In this document: one piece after another, positions 21,987 through 31,188 of the stretch
Layout of the letters: each line of letters starts with the position of its first letter
How positions within the stretch are numbered: position 1 is the first letter of the stretch
DNA from: Pseudomonas syringae
GTDB lineage: Bacteria > Pseudomonadota > Gammaproteobacteria > Pseudomonadales > Pseudomonadaceae
Direction of reading: 5' to 3'
NCBI RefSeq assembly: GCF_021605415.1
Contig: NZ_WKEQ01000013.1
Location: forward strand, 1 to 64,000
Length of the DNA stretch: 64,000 nt
The notes under the pieces: generated by a model
What the model saw: only the letters and a program-made list of their open reading frames with translations
What the model was told of the DNA's origin: nothing
The model's database searches: none
Position numbers and translations under genes: made by a program

Positions 21987-22175
21987 CCGTCTCTCGAAAT
22001 CGCTAATGGAAACTTGCCCGCAGGCAAAACTATTCAGACAGCCTTCTGATGAGCTGTCGCGTGTTCAGTTGCTCACTCCGGTCGCCCTTTGCCGGGCTTT
22101 TGTTTTTCGAAGAGCCCACAACCTGGTTCATCCCCCAATCGCTGATGAACCGTCAATCAAGTCTTACGTGTTGCT

Positions 22176-23171
22176 TTATTCAGTGACCACACTTGGCGAG
22201 CCAAGGTTGGCCAGGCGCACGCTGTTCTGCACCTGCTGGATTTCACCCGGCGAACCGATCGGCCCCAGACGCACCCGATGCAGGGTTTGCTGATTGCGCA
22301 CGATCGAGCTGATGAACACCGGAGCGCTCACCATCCCGCTGAGTTTGGACCTCAGCAGTTCTGCAGCGTCCGGGTTGGCGAACGCGCCCACCTGCAGATA
22401 CTGGCCAGACGCTGGTGCAGAAGCGTTTTTTTTTGCATCAACCTGCACGGGCACAACGGCGGCGGCATGTTGCTGCGGCGGTGGCGTCCATTGTTCGACG
22501 GTGCCCGTCGACGCGGTAATCACCGGCGCGGCATTTTGCGCCACTTTCGGCTCGTTGAGCATCAAAGGCGCCGGACGGCCCTTGGCGGCCCACCACTGTT
22601 GCGGGTCGATGCCTTCGACCTTGACCCGCGCGGTGCCGGTTTCGGCATAGCCGAGCTTCTTGGCGGCGGCGTAGGACAAATCGATGATGCGATCCGAGTA
22701 GAACGGCCCACGGTCGTTGACCCGCAGGATCACCGTGCGGTTGTTGTCCAGGTTGGTCACCCGCACGTAACTCGGCAGGGGCAATGTCTTGTGCGCCGCG
22801 CTCATGCCGTAAAGGTCGTAGACCTCGCCGTTAGCGGTGTTCTGGCCGTGAAACTTGGTGCCGTACCAGGACGCCGTGCCGGAAGCGACGTACGTCTTGG
22901 ATTCCTGCAACGGAAAGTAGGTCTTGCCCAGCACGGTGTACGGATTGGCCTTGTAGGCGCCGGTGTGCAGGGTCGGCGTGGCGTCCGGAATGCGCGACAC
23001 ATCGACGTCCCACCACGGCGCGCCATCCTTGTGAGCCCGGTTAATATCCAGCCCCGGTTGAGCGCGCACGGCGGTCGACGATGACTTCTGGGCCGGCGAG
23101 CGGCTGGTCGAGCAACTGGCGACCAGCACCGCCAACGCGGCGAATGCCACCAGCTTCAGGGGTTTACTCAT
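22176..23171 (-). CDS. rlpA: Septal-ring lytic transglycosylase RlpA (lipoprotein)
   Basis: RlpA cleaves naked glycan strands at division sites in Pseudomonas. The 331-residue lipoprotein has a lipobox VLVASC, a double-psi beta-barrel (about 100-195) with GTASWYGTKFHGQNTANGE and the conserved VRVNDRGPFYSDR, and a C-terminal SPOR domain (about 255-331, GQYLQVGAFANPDAAELL) that binds denuded septal peptidoglycan. The 23171 ATG is chosen because it starts the signal directly; another ATG at 23186 overlaps the sltB stop as TAATG. The gap 21987-22175 after it holds only weak hairpins and the dacC promoter. Confidence 0.95.
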   Translation of the reverse strand: MSKPLKLVAFAALAVLVASCSTSRSPAQKSSSTAVRAQPGLDINRAHKDGAPWWDVDVSRIPDATPTLHTGAYKANPYTVLGKTYFPLQESKTYVASGTASWYGTKFHGQNTANGEVYDLYGMSAAHKTLPLPSYVRVTNLDNNRTVILRVNDRGPFYSDRIIDLSYAAAKKLGYAETGTARVKVEGIDPQQWWAAKGRPAPLMLNEPKVAQNAAPVITASTGTVEQWTPPPQQHAAAVVPVQVDAKKNASAPASGQYLQVGAFANPDAAELLRSKLSGMVSAPVFISSIVRNQQTLHRVRLGPIGSPGEIQQVQNSVRLANLGSPSVVTE

Positions 23172-23185
23172 AGGCAGTGCCCGCA

Positions 23186-24196
23186 TTACTTGACGCCCCG
23201 TGCTTGGACCAGCTGTTCAGACAGTTGATGTACGGCCATGGCGTACATCACGCTGCGGTTATATCGCGTGATCGCGTAAAAATTCTTCAGGCCCATCCAG
23301 TATTCAGGGCCATTCTCGCCTTCGAGGCGAAATGCGGTGACCGGCATGTCATCGCGCAGCGCATCATGACTCGACCAGCCCAGCGCTCGCAACTCCCCGA
23401 CGGTTTTCGTCGGTTCGATGCCAGTGGTCAAGCCTTCGTCAACCTGCTCGCCACGCGCATCGGCGCGGCTGACCACAGGTTCTCCGGCGACCCAGCCGTG
23501 ACGCTTGAAATAACTGGCGACGCTGCCGATGGCATCGTCCGGGTTGTTCCAGATATTGATGTGGCCGTCGCCGTCGAAGTCCACCGCGTAGGCGCGAAAA
23601 CTGCTCGGCATGAACTGCGGCAAGCCCATCGCTCCGGCGTAAGAGCCTTTGAGGGTCAGCGGATCGACCTGTTCTTCACGGGCCAGCAGCAGGAACTCAC
23701 GCAGTTCTTTGCGGAAGAATTCGGCACGGGGAGGATAGTCGAAACCCAGTGTGGACAAGGCATCGATGACCCGGAAATTGCCGGTATTGCGTCCGAAAAA
23801 GGTCTCGACGCCGATGATCGACACAATGACCTGGGCCGGAACACCGTATTCCTGCTCGGCACGGGCCAGCGTAACCTCGTGCTGGCGCCAGAAATCGACA
23901 CCACGGGCGATACGCGCATCGGTGATGAACATCGGCCGATATTCTTTCCATTGCTTGACCCGCTCGGCAGGCCTGGAAATGGCGTCAAGGATCGACTGCT
24001 TGCGCTCGGCCTCACGGAACACACCCATCAGTTGCTCACCGGCGAAACCATAATCGCGGGTCATTTCACCGACGAATTCGGCCACCTGGGGCGAGCCTTC
24101 GTACTCGCCGGCCAGCGCTTCCTGCACGCTGCCAAGGATGCCTACCAGGCCGACCCACGGCGCATGTCGAGTCGCCCAGCCACGCATTACTTGCAT
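23186..24196 (-). CDS. mltB: Lytic murein transglycosylase B (SltB1/MltB type)
   Basis: The 336-residue SLT_2-family hydrolase has the catalytic Glu in IIGVETFFGRNTG, and [25 protein letters not shown] as the second signature. The N terminus (MQVMRGWATRHAPWVGLVGILGSVQEALA) looks like a Sec signal without a lipobox, so this paralogue is probably soluble in the periplasm, unlike the lipoprotein copy at 16240. The ATG at 24196 has AAGGTGAAGAG just upstream; an earlier frame opening at 24232 overlaps rodA. It is in the rodA-mltB-rlpA transcript. Confidence 0.92.
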   Translation of the reverse strand: MQVMRGWATRHAPWVGLVGILGSVQEALAGEYEGSPQVAEFVGEMTRDYGFAGEQLMGVFREAERKQSILDAISRPAERVKQWKEYRPMFITDARIARGVDFWRQHEVTLARAEQEYGVPAQVIVSIIGVETFFGRNTGNFRVIDALSTLGFDYPPRAEFFRKELREFLLLAREEQVDPLTLKGSYAGAMGLPQFMPSSFRAYAVDFDGDGHINIWNNPDDAIGSVASYFKRHGWVAGEPVVSRADARGEQVDEGLTTGIEPTKTVGELRALGWSSHDALRDDMPVTAFRLEGENGPEYWMGLKNFYAITRYNRSVMYAMAVHQLSEQLVQARGVK

Positions 24197-24213
24197 TGAA
24201 CTCTTCACCTTAT

Positions 24214-25356
24214 TCAAACCTGTGCGATCCACTTGCGATGGGTATGGATCGACATCAAAACCCCAAACGCTGACAGTAGCGTCACCAGCGAAGTTCCTCC
24301 GTAGCTAATGAACGGCAACGGCACCCCCACGACAGGCAACAGGCCACTGACCATACCGATGTTGACGAAAACGTAAACAAAAAATGTCATCGTCAACGCA
24401 CCGGCCAGCAATTTGCCAAACAAAGTCTGGGCCTGAGCGGTGATTACCAGCCCACGTCCAATCAACAACAGATAAATCAGCAACAGCGCGCAAATGCCCA
24501 CCAGGCCGAACTCTTCGCCGAGCACCGCGATGATGAAGTCAGTATGACTTTCCGGCAAAAAATCCAGATGTGACTGGGTGCCGAGCAGCCAGCCCTTACC
24601 GAACACACCGCCGGAACCGATGGCGGCTTTCGACTGAATGATGTTCCAGCCAGTGCCCAGCGGATCGCTTTCGGGGTCGAGGAAGGTCAGGATTCGCTGT
24701 TTCTGGTAGTCGTGCATGATGAAAAACCACATGGCCACGGCCACAGGCACGGCGGCGGCGAGCACGCTGAGAATCCAGCGCCAGCGCAGCCCGCCCATGA
24801 ACAGCACGAAGGCACCGCCGGCCAGAATCAGCAACGAGGTGCCAAGATCCGGCTGGCGCACGATCAGCGCGAATGGCACGCCGATCAGCAACAAGCTGAT
24901 CCCGACATGCTTGAGTTGTGGCGGCAGAGTGCGTTTTGACAGATACCAGGCGATCGTCGCCGGCATCAGGATCTTCATGAACTCCGAGGGCTGGAAGCGG
25001 ATCACCCCCGGAATGTTGATCCAGCGGGTCGCGCCCATGGCGTTGTGACCCATGATATCCACGACCAGCAGCAGCACCACGCCGACCACATAGCCCAGCG
25101 GCACCCAGCGGGCCATGAAGCGCGGCTCCAACTGGGCAATGACGATCATCGACACCAGGCCGATGCCGAACGAAGTGGCTTGTTTGGCCAGCAGATCCCA
25201 GCTTTTGCCACTGGCCGAATACAGCACGAAGAGACTGCCGGCGGCCAGAATCAGCAACAGGATCAGCAGCGGGCCATCGATGTGAATTCGTTGCAGCAGG
25301 GTCGCGCGGCGGCGCATCACATCCTCACTGGAGAGCATGCGATCAAAGTTATTCAT
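24214..25356 (-). CDS. rodA: Rod-shape SEDS peptidoglycan glycosyltransferase RodA
   Basis: RodA polymerises lipid II into glycan for cell elongation together with PBP2. The 380-residue SEDS protein has ten hydrophobic helices, the conserved GHNAMGATRWI loop, the catalytic-aspartate loop around FLPESHTDFI, and the closing GLLPVVGVPLPFISYGG motif. Its ATG at 25356 overlaps the mrdA stop by 8 bp, so the pair is translationally coupled, matching their function as one enzyme complex. Confidence 0.97.
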   Translation of the reverse strand: MNNFDRMLSSEDVMRRRATLLQRIHIDGPLLILLLILAAGSLFVLYSASGKSWDLLAKQATSFGIGLVSMIVIAQLEPRFMARWVPLGYVVGVVLLLVVDIMGHNAMGATRWINIPGVIRFQPSEFMKILMPATIAWYLSKRTLPPQLKHVGISLLLIGVPFALIVRQPDLGTSLLILAGGAFVLFMGGLRWRWILSVLAAAVPVAVAMWFFIMHDYQKQRILTFLDPESDPLGTGWNIIQSKAAIGSGGVFGKGWLLGTQSHLDFLPESHTDFIIAVLGEEFGLVGICALLLIYLLLIGRGLVITAQAQTLFGKLLAGALTMTFFVYVFVNIGMVSGLLPVVGVPLPFISYGGTSLVTLLSAFGVLMSIHTHRKWIAQV

Positions 25357-27244
25357 CACGGGCCGTGGCCTCCGCACTGATTGGGCCGGCGTATTCGGCC
25401 TTCAATCGTCCATCCTGATCCAGAAGCCAGGCGTCCATCACCTGACGCACGACCGGTGCGGCGACGCCGGAACCGGACTCGCCGTTCTCGACCATCACCG
25501 ACACCACGATTTTCGGGTCATCCGCCGGCGCAAAGCCGACGAACAAAGCGTGGTCACGATGGCGCTCCTGAACCTTGGAGCGGTCGTATTTCTCGCCCTG
25601 CTTGATGGCCACGACCTGCGCCGTGCCCGATTTGCCGGCGATGCGGTACTGCGCGCCGATCGCCGCTTTGCGCGCGGTGCCACGGGCGCCGTGCATCACT
25701 TGCTGCATGCCGTGGTTGACCTTGGCCCAGTCAGACGGGTCGCGCAGGATGATGTCCGGCATCGGGTTTTCATCCACCGGTTTCACACCGTCAAGACTCC
25801 TGGCCAGATGCGGCCGGTTCCACACGCCCTTGTTTGCCACCAGCGCTGTGGCTTGGGCCAGTTGCAACGGGGTCGCCTGCATGTAGCCCTGACCGATCCC
25901 CAGAATCAGGGTTTCGCCCGGGAACCACGCCTGCTTGCGGGTCGCACGCTTCCATTCACGGGAAGGCATCAGGCCTGACGACTCTTCGAACATGTCCAGC
26001 GAGACTTTCTGGCCGATGCCGAACTTGTTCATGTAGGCCGACAGCCGATCGATGCCCAGCTTGTGCGCCAGGTCATAAAAATAGGTGTCGTTGGAACGCA
26101 TGATGGCCGTGTCGAGGTCGACGAAGCCGTCACCGGTGCGGTTCCAGTTACGGTATTTGTGGTCGTAGTTGGGCAGCATGTAATAGCCCGGGTCGAACAC
26201 CCGGCTCGACGCCGTCACCACACCGGAATCGAGACCGGCGATGGCCACCGCCGGTTTGATCGTCGAGCCCGGCGGATACAGGCCGCGCAGCACGCGGTTG
26301 AACAGCGGCCGGTCGATGGAATCACGCAACTCGGCATAAGCCTTGAAGCTGATCCCGGTGACGAACAGGTTCGGGTCGAAGCTTGGCTGACTGACCATCG
26401 CCAGCACTTCGCCGGTGCTCGGATCGAGCGCAACCACCGCGCCACGACGCCCGCCCAGCGCAGCTTCGGCGGCTTCCTGCAATTTGATGTCCAGGCTCAG
26501 GACGATGTCCTTGCCGGGAATCGGATCGGTACGCTTGAGCACGCGCAAGACGCGCCCCCGGGCGTTGGTTTCGACTTCTTCATAACCCACTTGACCGTGC
26601 AGCTCCGGCTCGTAGAAGCGCTCGATGCCGGTCTTGCCGATGTGGTGGGTGCCGCTGTAATTCACCGGATCAAGGGACTTCAGCTCTTTCTCGTTGATCC
26701 GCCCCATGTAACCCACCGAATGCGCAAAATGCGCGCCCTGCGGGTAATGACGCACCAACTGAGCGACAACTTCTACCCCCGGCAACCGGAACTGGTTCAC
26801 CGCGATCCGGGCGATCTGCTCTTCGGTCAGCTCGAACAGGATCGGCACCGGCTCGAACGGCCGACGCCCCTGGCGCATGCGCTTCTCGAAGATTCCCCGA
26901 TCTTCCGGCGTCAGCTCCAGCACTTCGACGATGACGTCGAGCACTTGCTGCCAGTCGCCGGAACGCTCACGGGTCATGCTCAGGCTGAAGCTGGGCCGGT
27001 TGTCTGCCACTACCACGCCGTTGCGATCAAAGATCAGGCCACGGGGCGGCGGAATCGGCTGGACATGGACGCGGTTGTTTTCCGACAGCGTCGAGTGATA
27101 GTCGTACTGGATCACCTGAAGGAAATACAGCCGCGCGATCAGTACACAAATGAGTGCCACCACCGCAATTGCACCGAACACGACGCGGCCACGCACCAGA
27201 CGGGCGTCTTTTTCGTGGTCCTTGATGCGGATCGGCTTGGACAT
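25349..27244 (-). CDS. mrdA: Penicillin-binding protein 2 (elongasome transpeptidase)
   Basis: PBP2 crosslinks peptidoglycan during rod elongation. The 631-residue class B PBP has a short cytoplasmic tail, one membrane anchor (about 22-44), a PBP dimer domain beginning RGLIFDRNG, and the transpeptidase domain with SxxK at Ser327-Lys330 (PPGSTIKPA), the SND triad in MRSNDTYFY, and KSG in AGKSGTAQ. Start 27244 gives MSKPIRIKDHEKD. It sits directly after rlmH and before rodA. Confidence 0.97.
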   Translation of the reverse strand: MSKPIRIKDHEKDARLVRGRVVFGAIAVVALICVLIARLYFLQVIQYDYHSTLSENNRVHVQPIPPPRGLIFDRNGVVVADNRPSFSLSMTRERSGDWQQVLDVIVEVLELTPEDRGIFEKRMRQGRRPFEPVPILFELTEEQIARIAVNQFRLPGVEVVAQLVRHYPQGAHFAHSVGYMGRINEKELKSLDPVNYSGTHHIGKTGIERFYEPELHGQVGYEEVETNARGRVLRVLKRTDPIPGKDIVLSLDIKLQEAAEAALGGRRGAVVALDPSTGEVLAMVSQPSFDPNLFVTGISFKAYAELRDSIDRPLFNRVLRGLYPPGSTIKPAVAIAGLDSGVVTASSRVFDPGYYMLPNYDHKYRNWNRTGDGFVDLDTAIMRSNDTYFYDLAHKLGIDRLSAYMNKFGIGQKVSLDMFEESSGLMPSREWKRATRKQAWFPGETLILGIGQGYMQATPLQLAQATALVANKGVWNRPHLARSLDGVKPVDENPMPDIILRDPSDWAKVNHGMQQVMHGARGTARKAAIGAQYRIAGKSGTAQVVAIKQGEKYDRSKVQERHRDHALFVGFAPADDPKIVVSVMVENGESGSGVAAPVVRQVMDAWLLDQDGRLKAEYAGPISAEATARDE

Positions 27245-27254
27245 GAGGGCTGGA

Positions 27255-27722
27255 TTACTTGTGGTAAGGGTGACCGGACAACACAGTCCAGGCACGGTAC
27301 AGCTGTTCGCCGATCAGGATCCGCACCAACGGGTGCGGCAGTGTCAAAGGCGACAACGACCAACGCTGATCGGCGCGGGCACAGACTTCCGGCGCCAGCC
27401 CTTCCGGGCCGCCGACCATGAAATTGACCGTGCGCGAATCCAGCCGCCAGCGATCGAGTTCGACCGCCAGTTGCTCGGTGCTCCAGGGCTTGCCGTGGAC
27501 TTCGAGGGTGACGATCCGCTCGTTGGGCCCGACCTTGGCCAGCATGGCTTCGCCTTCCTGGCGGATGAAGCGGGCCACGTCGGCGTTCTTGCCACGGGTA
27601 TTGAGCGGAATTTCCACCAGTTCAAGCGCCAGCTCGGACGGAAGACGCTTGGCATATTCATGCCAGCCTTCTTCCACCCATTTCGGCATGCGGGAACCGA
27701 CGGCGATCAGTCGCAGTCGCAC
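27255..27722 (-). CDS. rlmH: 23S rRNA pseudouridine-1915 N3-methyltransferase
   Basis: RlmH is a SPOUT methyltransferase that modifies Psi1915 in helix 69 of 23S rRNA. The 155-residue length is exact for the family. The SAM-binding knot motif is [10 protein letters not shown], with [23 protein letters not shown] at the C terminus. It lies between rsfS and mrdA, the standard arrangement. Confidence 0.97.
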   Translation of the reverse strand: MRLRLIAVGSRMPKWVEEGWHEYAKRLPSELALELVEIPLNTRGKNADVARFIRQEGEAMLAKVGPNERIVTLEVHGKPWSTEQLAVELDRWRLDSRTVNFMVGGPEGLAPEVCARADQRWSLSPLTLPHPLVRILIGEQLYRAWTVLSGHPYHK

Positions 27723-27731
27723 AGCGATCCC

Positions 27732-28226
27732 TTACAGCTGGTCTTTGTTGAGCTTGGTGAAATGCTCGTGAGTGTTTTCCGGGCTGTGGTGCTTGGCATC
27801 GGCCGCACGGCTCTGCTCGGCGCCGGCCCACAGGCGTTCCAGGTCGTAGAACTGACGTGCCGAAGCGGTCATCATGTGCACGATCACCAGATCGAGGTCG
27901 AGCAGTACCCAGTCGCTGTCGCCCTTGCCTTCTTCGCCCAGCGGCTTGGCGCCGTTCTTTTTGACTTCTTCGCGAACCTTGTCGAGCATCGCGTTGATCT
28001 GGCGGTTGGAGGTACCGGTCGCGATGATCATGTAGTCAGTGATGCTTTGCTTGTCGCGCACATCAATGACCTGAATGTCTTGCGCCTTGACGTCTTCCAG
28101 GGCAGCCACGGCAAGCTTGACCAGCTCGTCGCCCTTGAGCGGCTCATGGGTGTTGACCGGCTCTGGCAGCGGCGCACTCTTGAATGTGCCCTTGCGCTTT
28201 ACTTTAGCTACGTCTTTGTCAGTCAT
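27732..28226 (-). CDS. rsfS: Ribosomal silencing factor RsfS
   Basis: RsfS binds ribosomal protein uL14 and blocks joining of the two ribosomal subunits in starved cells. The conserved core (about residues 45-150) includes DIQVIDVRDKQSITDYMIIATG and WVLLDLDLVIVHMM. The product is 164 residues, longer than the common 105-120. It has an N-terminal extension of about 40 residues rich in Lys and Pro and a Lys/His-rich tail. The start could lie further in, but no internal start with a clear ribosome site is evident. Confidence 0.92.
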   Translation of the reverse strand: MTDKDVAKVKRKGTFKSAPLPEPVNTHEPLKGDELVKLAVAALEDVKAQDIQVIDVRDKQSITDYMIIATGTSNRQINAMLDKVREEVKKNGAKPLGEEGKGDSDWVLLDLDLVIVHMMTASARQFYDLERLWAGAEQSRAADAKHHSPENTHEHFTKLNKDQL

Positions 28227-28296
28227 ATAAAACTCGTTTTGCTCATGTATTCGGCGTCTCGTCACACGGTGATCGTGTTACTTGAGCACGCCTTGT

Positions 28297-29019
28297 TCAG
28301 TTCGACGCACGATACAGATCGTGCGCATCGATGTAGGCCAGGACCGCGTCGGGCACCAGGAAACGTACCGACTTACCGCTGGCCAGCAGTTGACGGATCT
28401 GGGTGGCGGAAACCGCGAGCGGCGTCTGCCAGACGAATGCAATCTGTCCGCTCGGCCCTTTCAGGGCCAGCGGGTCGCTCACCGAACGCGCTGCCAGCAG
28501 GTTGCGCAAGGCATCCGGCGGCTCGCTGTCGGCGTCCGGGCGCTGTAGCACCAGGATGTGGCAATGCTGGAGCAACTCTTCCCAGCGGTGCCAAGTGGGC
28601 AAGCCGCAAAATGCGTCCCAGCCCAAAAGCAGAAAAACCTGGGTCTCGGCGGCCAGTTCGGCACGCATCAACTCCAGGGTATCAATGGTGTAAGACGGCT
28701 TGTCCCGCTGCAATTCACGGGCGTCCACCACCAGCGGCGGCACTCCGGCCACCGCGCATTCGACCATCGCCAGCCGATCCTGCGCCGACACCTGCGGCGT
28801 ACCGCGATGGGGCGGCCGCGCGCTGGGCAACATGCGCAGCTCATCAAGAGCCAGCGCTTCGGCGACTTCCAGTGCGCCGCGCAAATGGCCGACATGCACC
28901 GGATCGAACGTCCCGCCCAGTACGCCGATGCGTAGGGGCCGGGGTTCGCTGCCCGATGGCGGCGTGGTCAAGTCAAGGTCGGTCAAGTCAGACCGTCGCC
29001 TGGCCGCGCAACTGGCCAT
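28297..29019 (-). CDS. nadD: Nicotinate-nucleotide adenylyltransferase
   Basis: NadD makes deamido-NAD from nicotinate mononucleotide and ATP. The nucleotidyltransferase signature [11 protein letters not shown] and the C-terminal SATQIRQLL (ISSTxxR-like) motif are clear. The start is uncertain. The ATG at 29019 overlaps the end of proA by 32 bp and gives 240 residues. A TTG at 28986, just beyond the proA stop, would give about 229. The family core begins at [12 protein letters not shown], so either is possible. Confidence 0.93.
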   Translation of the reverse strand: MASCAARRRSDLTDLDLTTPPSGSEPRPLRIGVLGGTFDPVHVGHLRGALEVAEALALDELRMLPSARPPHRGTPQVSAQDRLAMVECAVAGVPPLVVDARELQRDKPSYTIDTLELMRAELAAETQVFLLLGWDAFCGLPTWHRWEELLQHCHILVLQRPDADSEPPDALRNLLAARSVSDPLALKGPSGQIAFVWQTPLAVSATQIRQLLASGKSVRFLVPDAVLAYIDAHDLYRASN

Positions 29020-30259
29020 CACCGACCACGATGTACTTCTCGCAGGTCAGCCCTTCAAGACCCACAGGTCCGCGGGCGTGCAGCTTATCAGTAGAAATGC
29101 CGATCTCGGCACCCAATCCGTATTCGAATCCATCGGCGAAGCAAGTCGGGGTGTTGATCATCACCGACGCCGAGTCCACTTGCGCCACGAACTGGCGGGT
29201 GTCGGCGAGGTTTTCGCTGACAATCGAGTCGGTGTGATGGGAGCCGTAACGGTTGATGTGTTCGATCGCCTGATCCAGACCATCGATTACACGGATCGAC
29301 AAGATCGGCGCCAGATATTCAGTGCTCCAGTCATCTTCGGTGGCAGCAATGGCTTCGATGATCGAGCGAGTGCGCTCGCAACCGCGCAGTTCGACGCCCT
29401 TTTCGCGGAACTGGGCGGCCATCGACGGCAGGAAATCCTTGGCGACAGATTGATCGACCAGCAGTGTTTCCATCGCGCCGCAGATACCGTAGCGGTAAGT
29501 TTTGGCGTTGAACGCGATGCGCTGGGCTTTCGGCAGATCGGCATGGGCGCTGACGTAAACGTGGCAGATGCCGTCCAGGTGCTTGATCACCGGCACGCGG
29601 GCATCGCGGCTGATCCGCTCGATCAGGCCACGGCCACCGCGCGGCACAATCACGTCGACGTACTCGGGCATGGTGATCATGGCGCCAACGGCGGCACGGT
29701 CTGTGGTTTCCACCACTTGCACCACGGCGGCTGGCAACTCGGCTTCGGCCAGACCGCGCTGGATGCAGACGGCGATGGCGCGATTGGAGTGAATCGCTTC
29801 GGAGCCGCCGCGCAGGATGGTCGCGTTGCCGGACTTCAGGCACAGGCTGGCGGCGTCGATGGTCACATTCGGCCGGGACTCGTAGATGATTCCGATCACG
29901 CCCAGCGGCACGCGCATCTTGCCGACCTGGATACCGGATGGGCGGAAGCTCATGTCGCGGATCGCGCCGACCGGATCCGGCAGCGCGGCGACCTGGCGCA
30001 AACCGACGATCATGCCGTCGATGCGCGCCGGGGTCAGTTCCAGACGTTCCAGCAATGCGGGCTCCAGACCATTGGCGCGGCCGGCGGCCAGATCCTGTTC
30101 GTTGGCTGCGGCGAGCTCGGCGCGAGACGTGTCCAGGGCATTGGCGGCAGCGAGCAGGGCGCGGTTTTTCTGCGCAGTGCTGGCACGGCCGATAACGCGG
30201 GAAGCTTCGCGGGCGGCGCGACCCAATCGGGTCATGTAGTCAAGAACGGACTCAGTCAT
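28988..30259 (-). CDS. proA: Gamma-glutamyl phosphate reductase
   Basis: ProA reduces gamma-glutamyl phosphate to glutamate-5-semialdehyde in proline synthesis. The 423-residue ALDH-fold enzyme has [26 protein letters not shown], and the catalytic Cys in [16 protein letters not shown]. The start at 30259 gives MTESVLDYM. The ORF can be read from 30280, but those residues are unlikely. It is divergent from mpg; 30260-30436 is the shared promoter region. Confidence 0.97.
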   Translation of the reverse strand: MTESVLDYMTRLGRAAREASRVIGRASTAQKNRALLAAANALDTSRAELAAANEQDLAAGRANGLEPALLERLELTPARIDGMIVGLRQVAALPDPVGAIRDMSFRPSGIQVGKMRVPLGVIGIIYESRPNVTIDAASLCLKSGNATILRGGSEAIHSNRAIAVCIQRGLAEAELPAAVVQVVETTDRAAVGAMITMPEYVDVIVPRGGRGLIERISRDARVPVIKHLDGICHVYVSAHADLPKAQRIAFNAKTYRYGICGAMETLLVDQSVAKDFLPSMAAQFREKGVELRGCERTRSIIEAIAATEDDWSTEYLAPILSIRVIDGLDQAIEHINRYGSHHTDSIVSENLADTRQFVAQVDSASVMINTPTCFADGFEYGLGAEIGISTDKLHARGPVGLEGLTCEKYIVVGDGQLRGQATV

Positions 30260-30436
30260 GGTCTGCTGGGGTCTTGGCAAAGAGGAAAGCGGCAGATTAT
30301 AGCTGTCGCGTCCCGGGACTAACAGCGGTGACGGGCGGATGGTCGAAATGGACGTCGATTTGCCAACGTTCAGGCGTAATTAAGCTATGGATTGTTATCA
30401 TCACGGCCTCATCATCGCGGATAAACACTGCTCGCC

Positions 30437-31132
30437 ATGTCCGACCTGAACGTTAGCGCTTCTCCCGCGCGCCTGCCTGTGGGGCTGGCGGATGCTTTTT
30501 TCGACCGCGACGCCCAAGTGCTGGCGCGGGATCTGCTCGGCAAAGTCATTCGCCACCGGGTCGGCGACCTGTGGCTCAGCGCGCGGATCATCGAGACCGA
30601 AGCCTACTACTTCGAAGAAAAAGGCAGTCATGCCTCCCTTGGCTACACAGAAAAGCGTAAGGCTTTGTTTCTGGATGGCGGCCACATCTATATGTATTAC
30701 GCCCGGGGCGGCGATTCTCTGAATTTCAGTGCCCAAGGCCCGGGCAATGCCGTGCTGATCAAATCCGCTTACCCGTGGGTCGATGAAGTCAGCGGCGAGG
30801 CCAGTCTGGCGCAAATGCTCTTGAACAATCCCGACGCTCAGGGACGACCGCGCCCGTCGCAGAAACTCTGTGCCGGCCAGACGTTGTTGTGTAAAGCGCT
30901 CGGCTTGAAAGTGCCGATGTGGGACGCCAAACGCTTCGACCATGAGCTGCTGTTAGTAGAAGACGCAGGGCCGGCACCAGGCCACATCATTCAAACTACG
31001 CGGCTGGGCATTCCCTTTGGCCGCGACGAACACCTGATGTACCGGTTTGTCGACGCGGCGTACGCCCAGTGGTGTACACGGAACCCGCTACGCCGGGGTC
31101 AGGTCGAAGGTCGCGATTATTTTTTGCTGTAA
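30437..31132 (+). CDS. mpg: DNA-3-methyladenine glycosylase (AAG/MPG family)
   Basis: This enzyme removes 3-methyladenine and other alkylated purines from DNA. The 231-residue protein matches the AAG/MPG fold: LARDLLGKVI at the start, the catalytic Glu in ARIIETEAYY, GGHIYMYYARGG, and QGPGNAVLIKSAYP. Unlike AlkA or Tag, this family is patchy in gamma-proteobacteria, although it is common in Pseudomonas next to proA. It is monocistronic as far as can be seen. Confidence 0.9.
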   Translation: MSDLNVSASPARLPVGLADAFFDRDAQVLARDLLGKVIRHRVGDLWLSARIIETEAYYFEEKGSHASLGYTEKRKALFLDGGHIYMYYARGGDSLNFSAQGPGNAVLIKSAYPWVDEVSGEASLAQMLLNNPDAQGRPRPSQKLCAGQTLLCKALGLKVPMWDAKRFDHELLLVEDAGPAPGHIIQTTRLGIPFGRDEHLMYRFVDAAYAQWCTRNPLRRGQVEGRDYFLL

Positions 31133-31188
31133 CGCAATCCCCCTTCGGCAGCGCCTACAGGGTTAATCATTGAATGGAGTTTTTCGGT

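Noticed and set aside
26063..27421. A 452-codon plus-strand frame across mrdA and rlmH
   Set aside because: Antisense to two essential, clearly identified genes.
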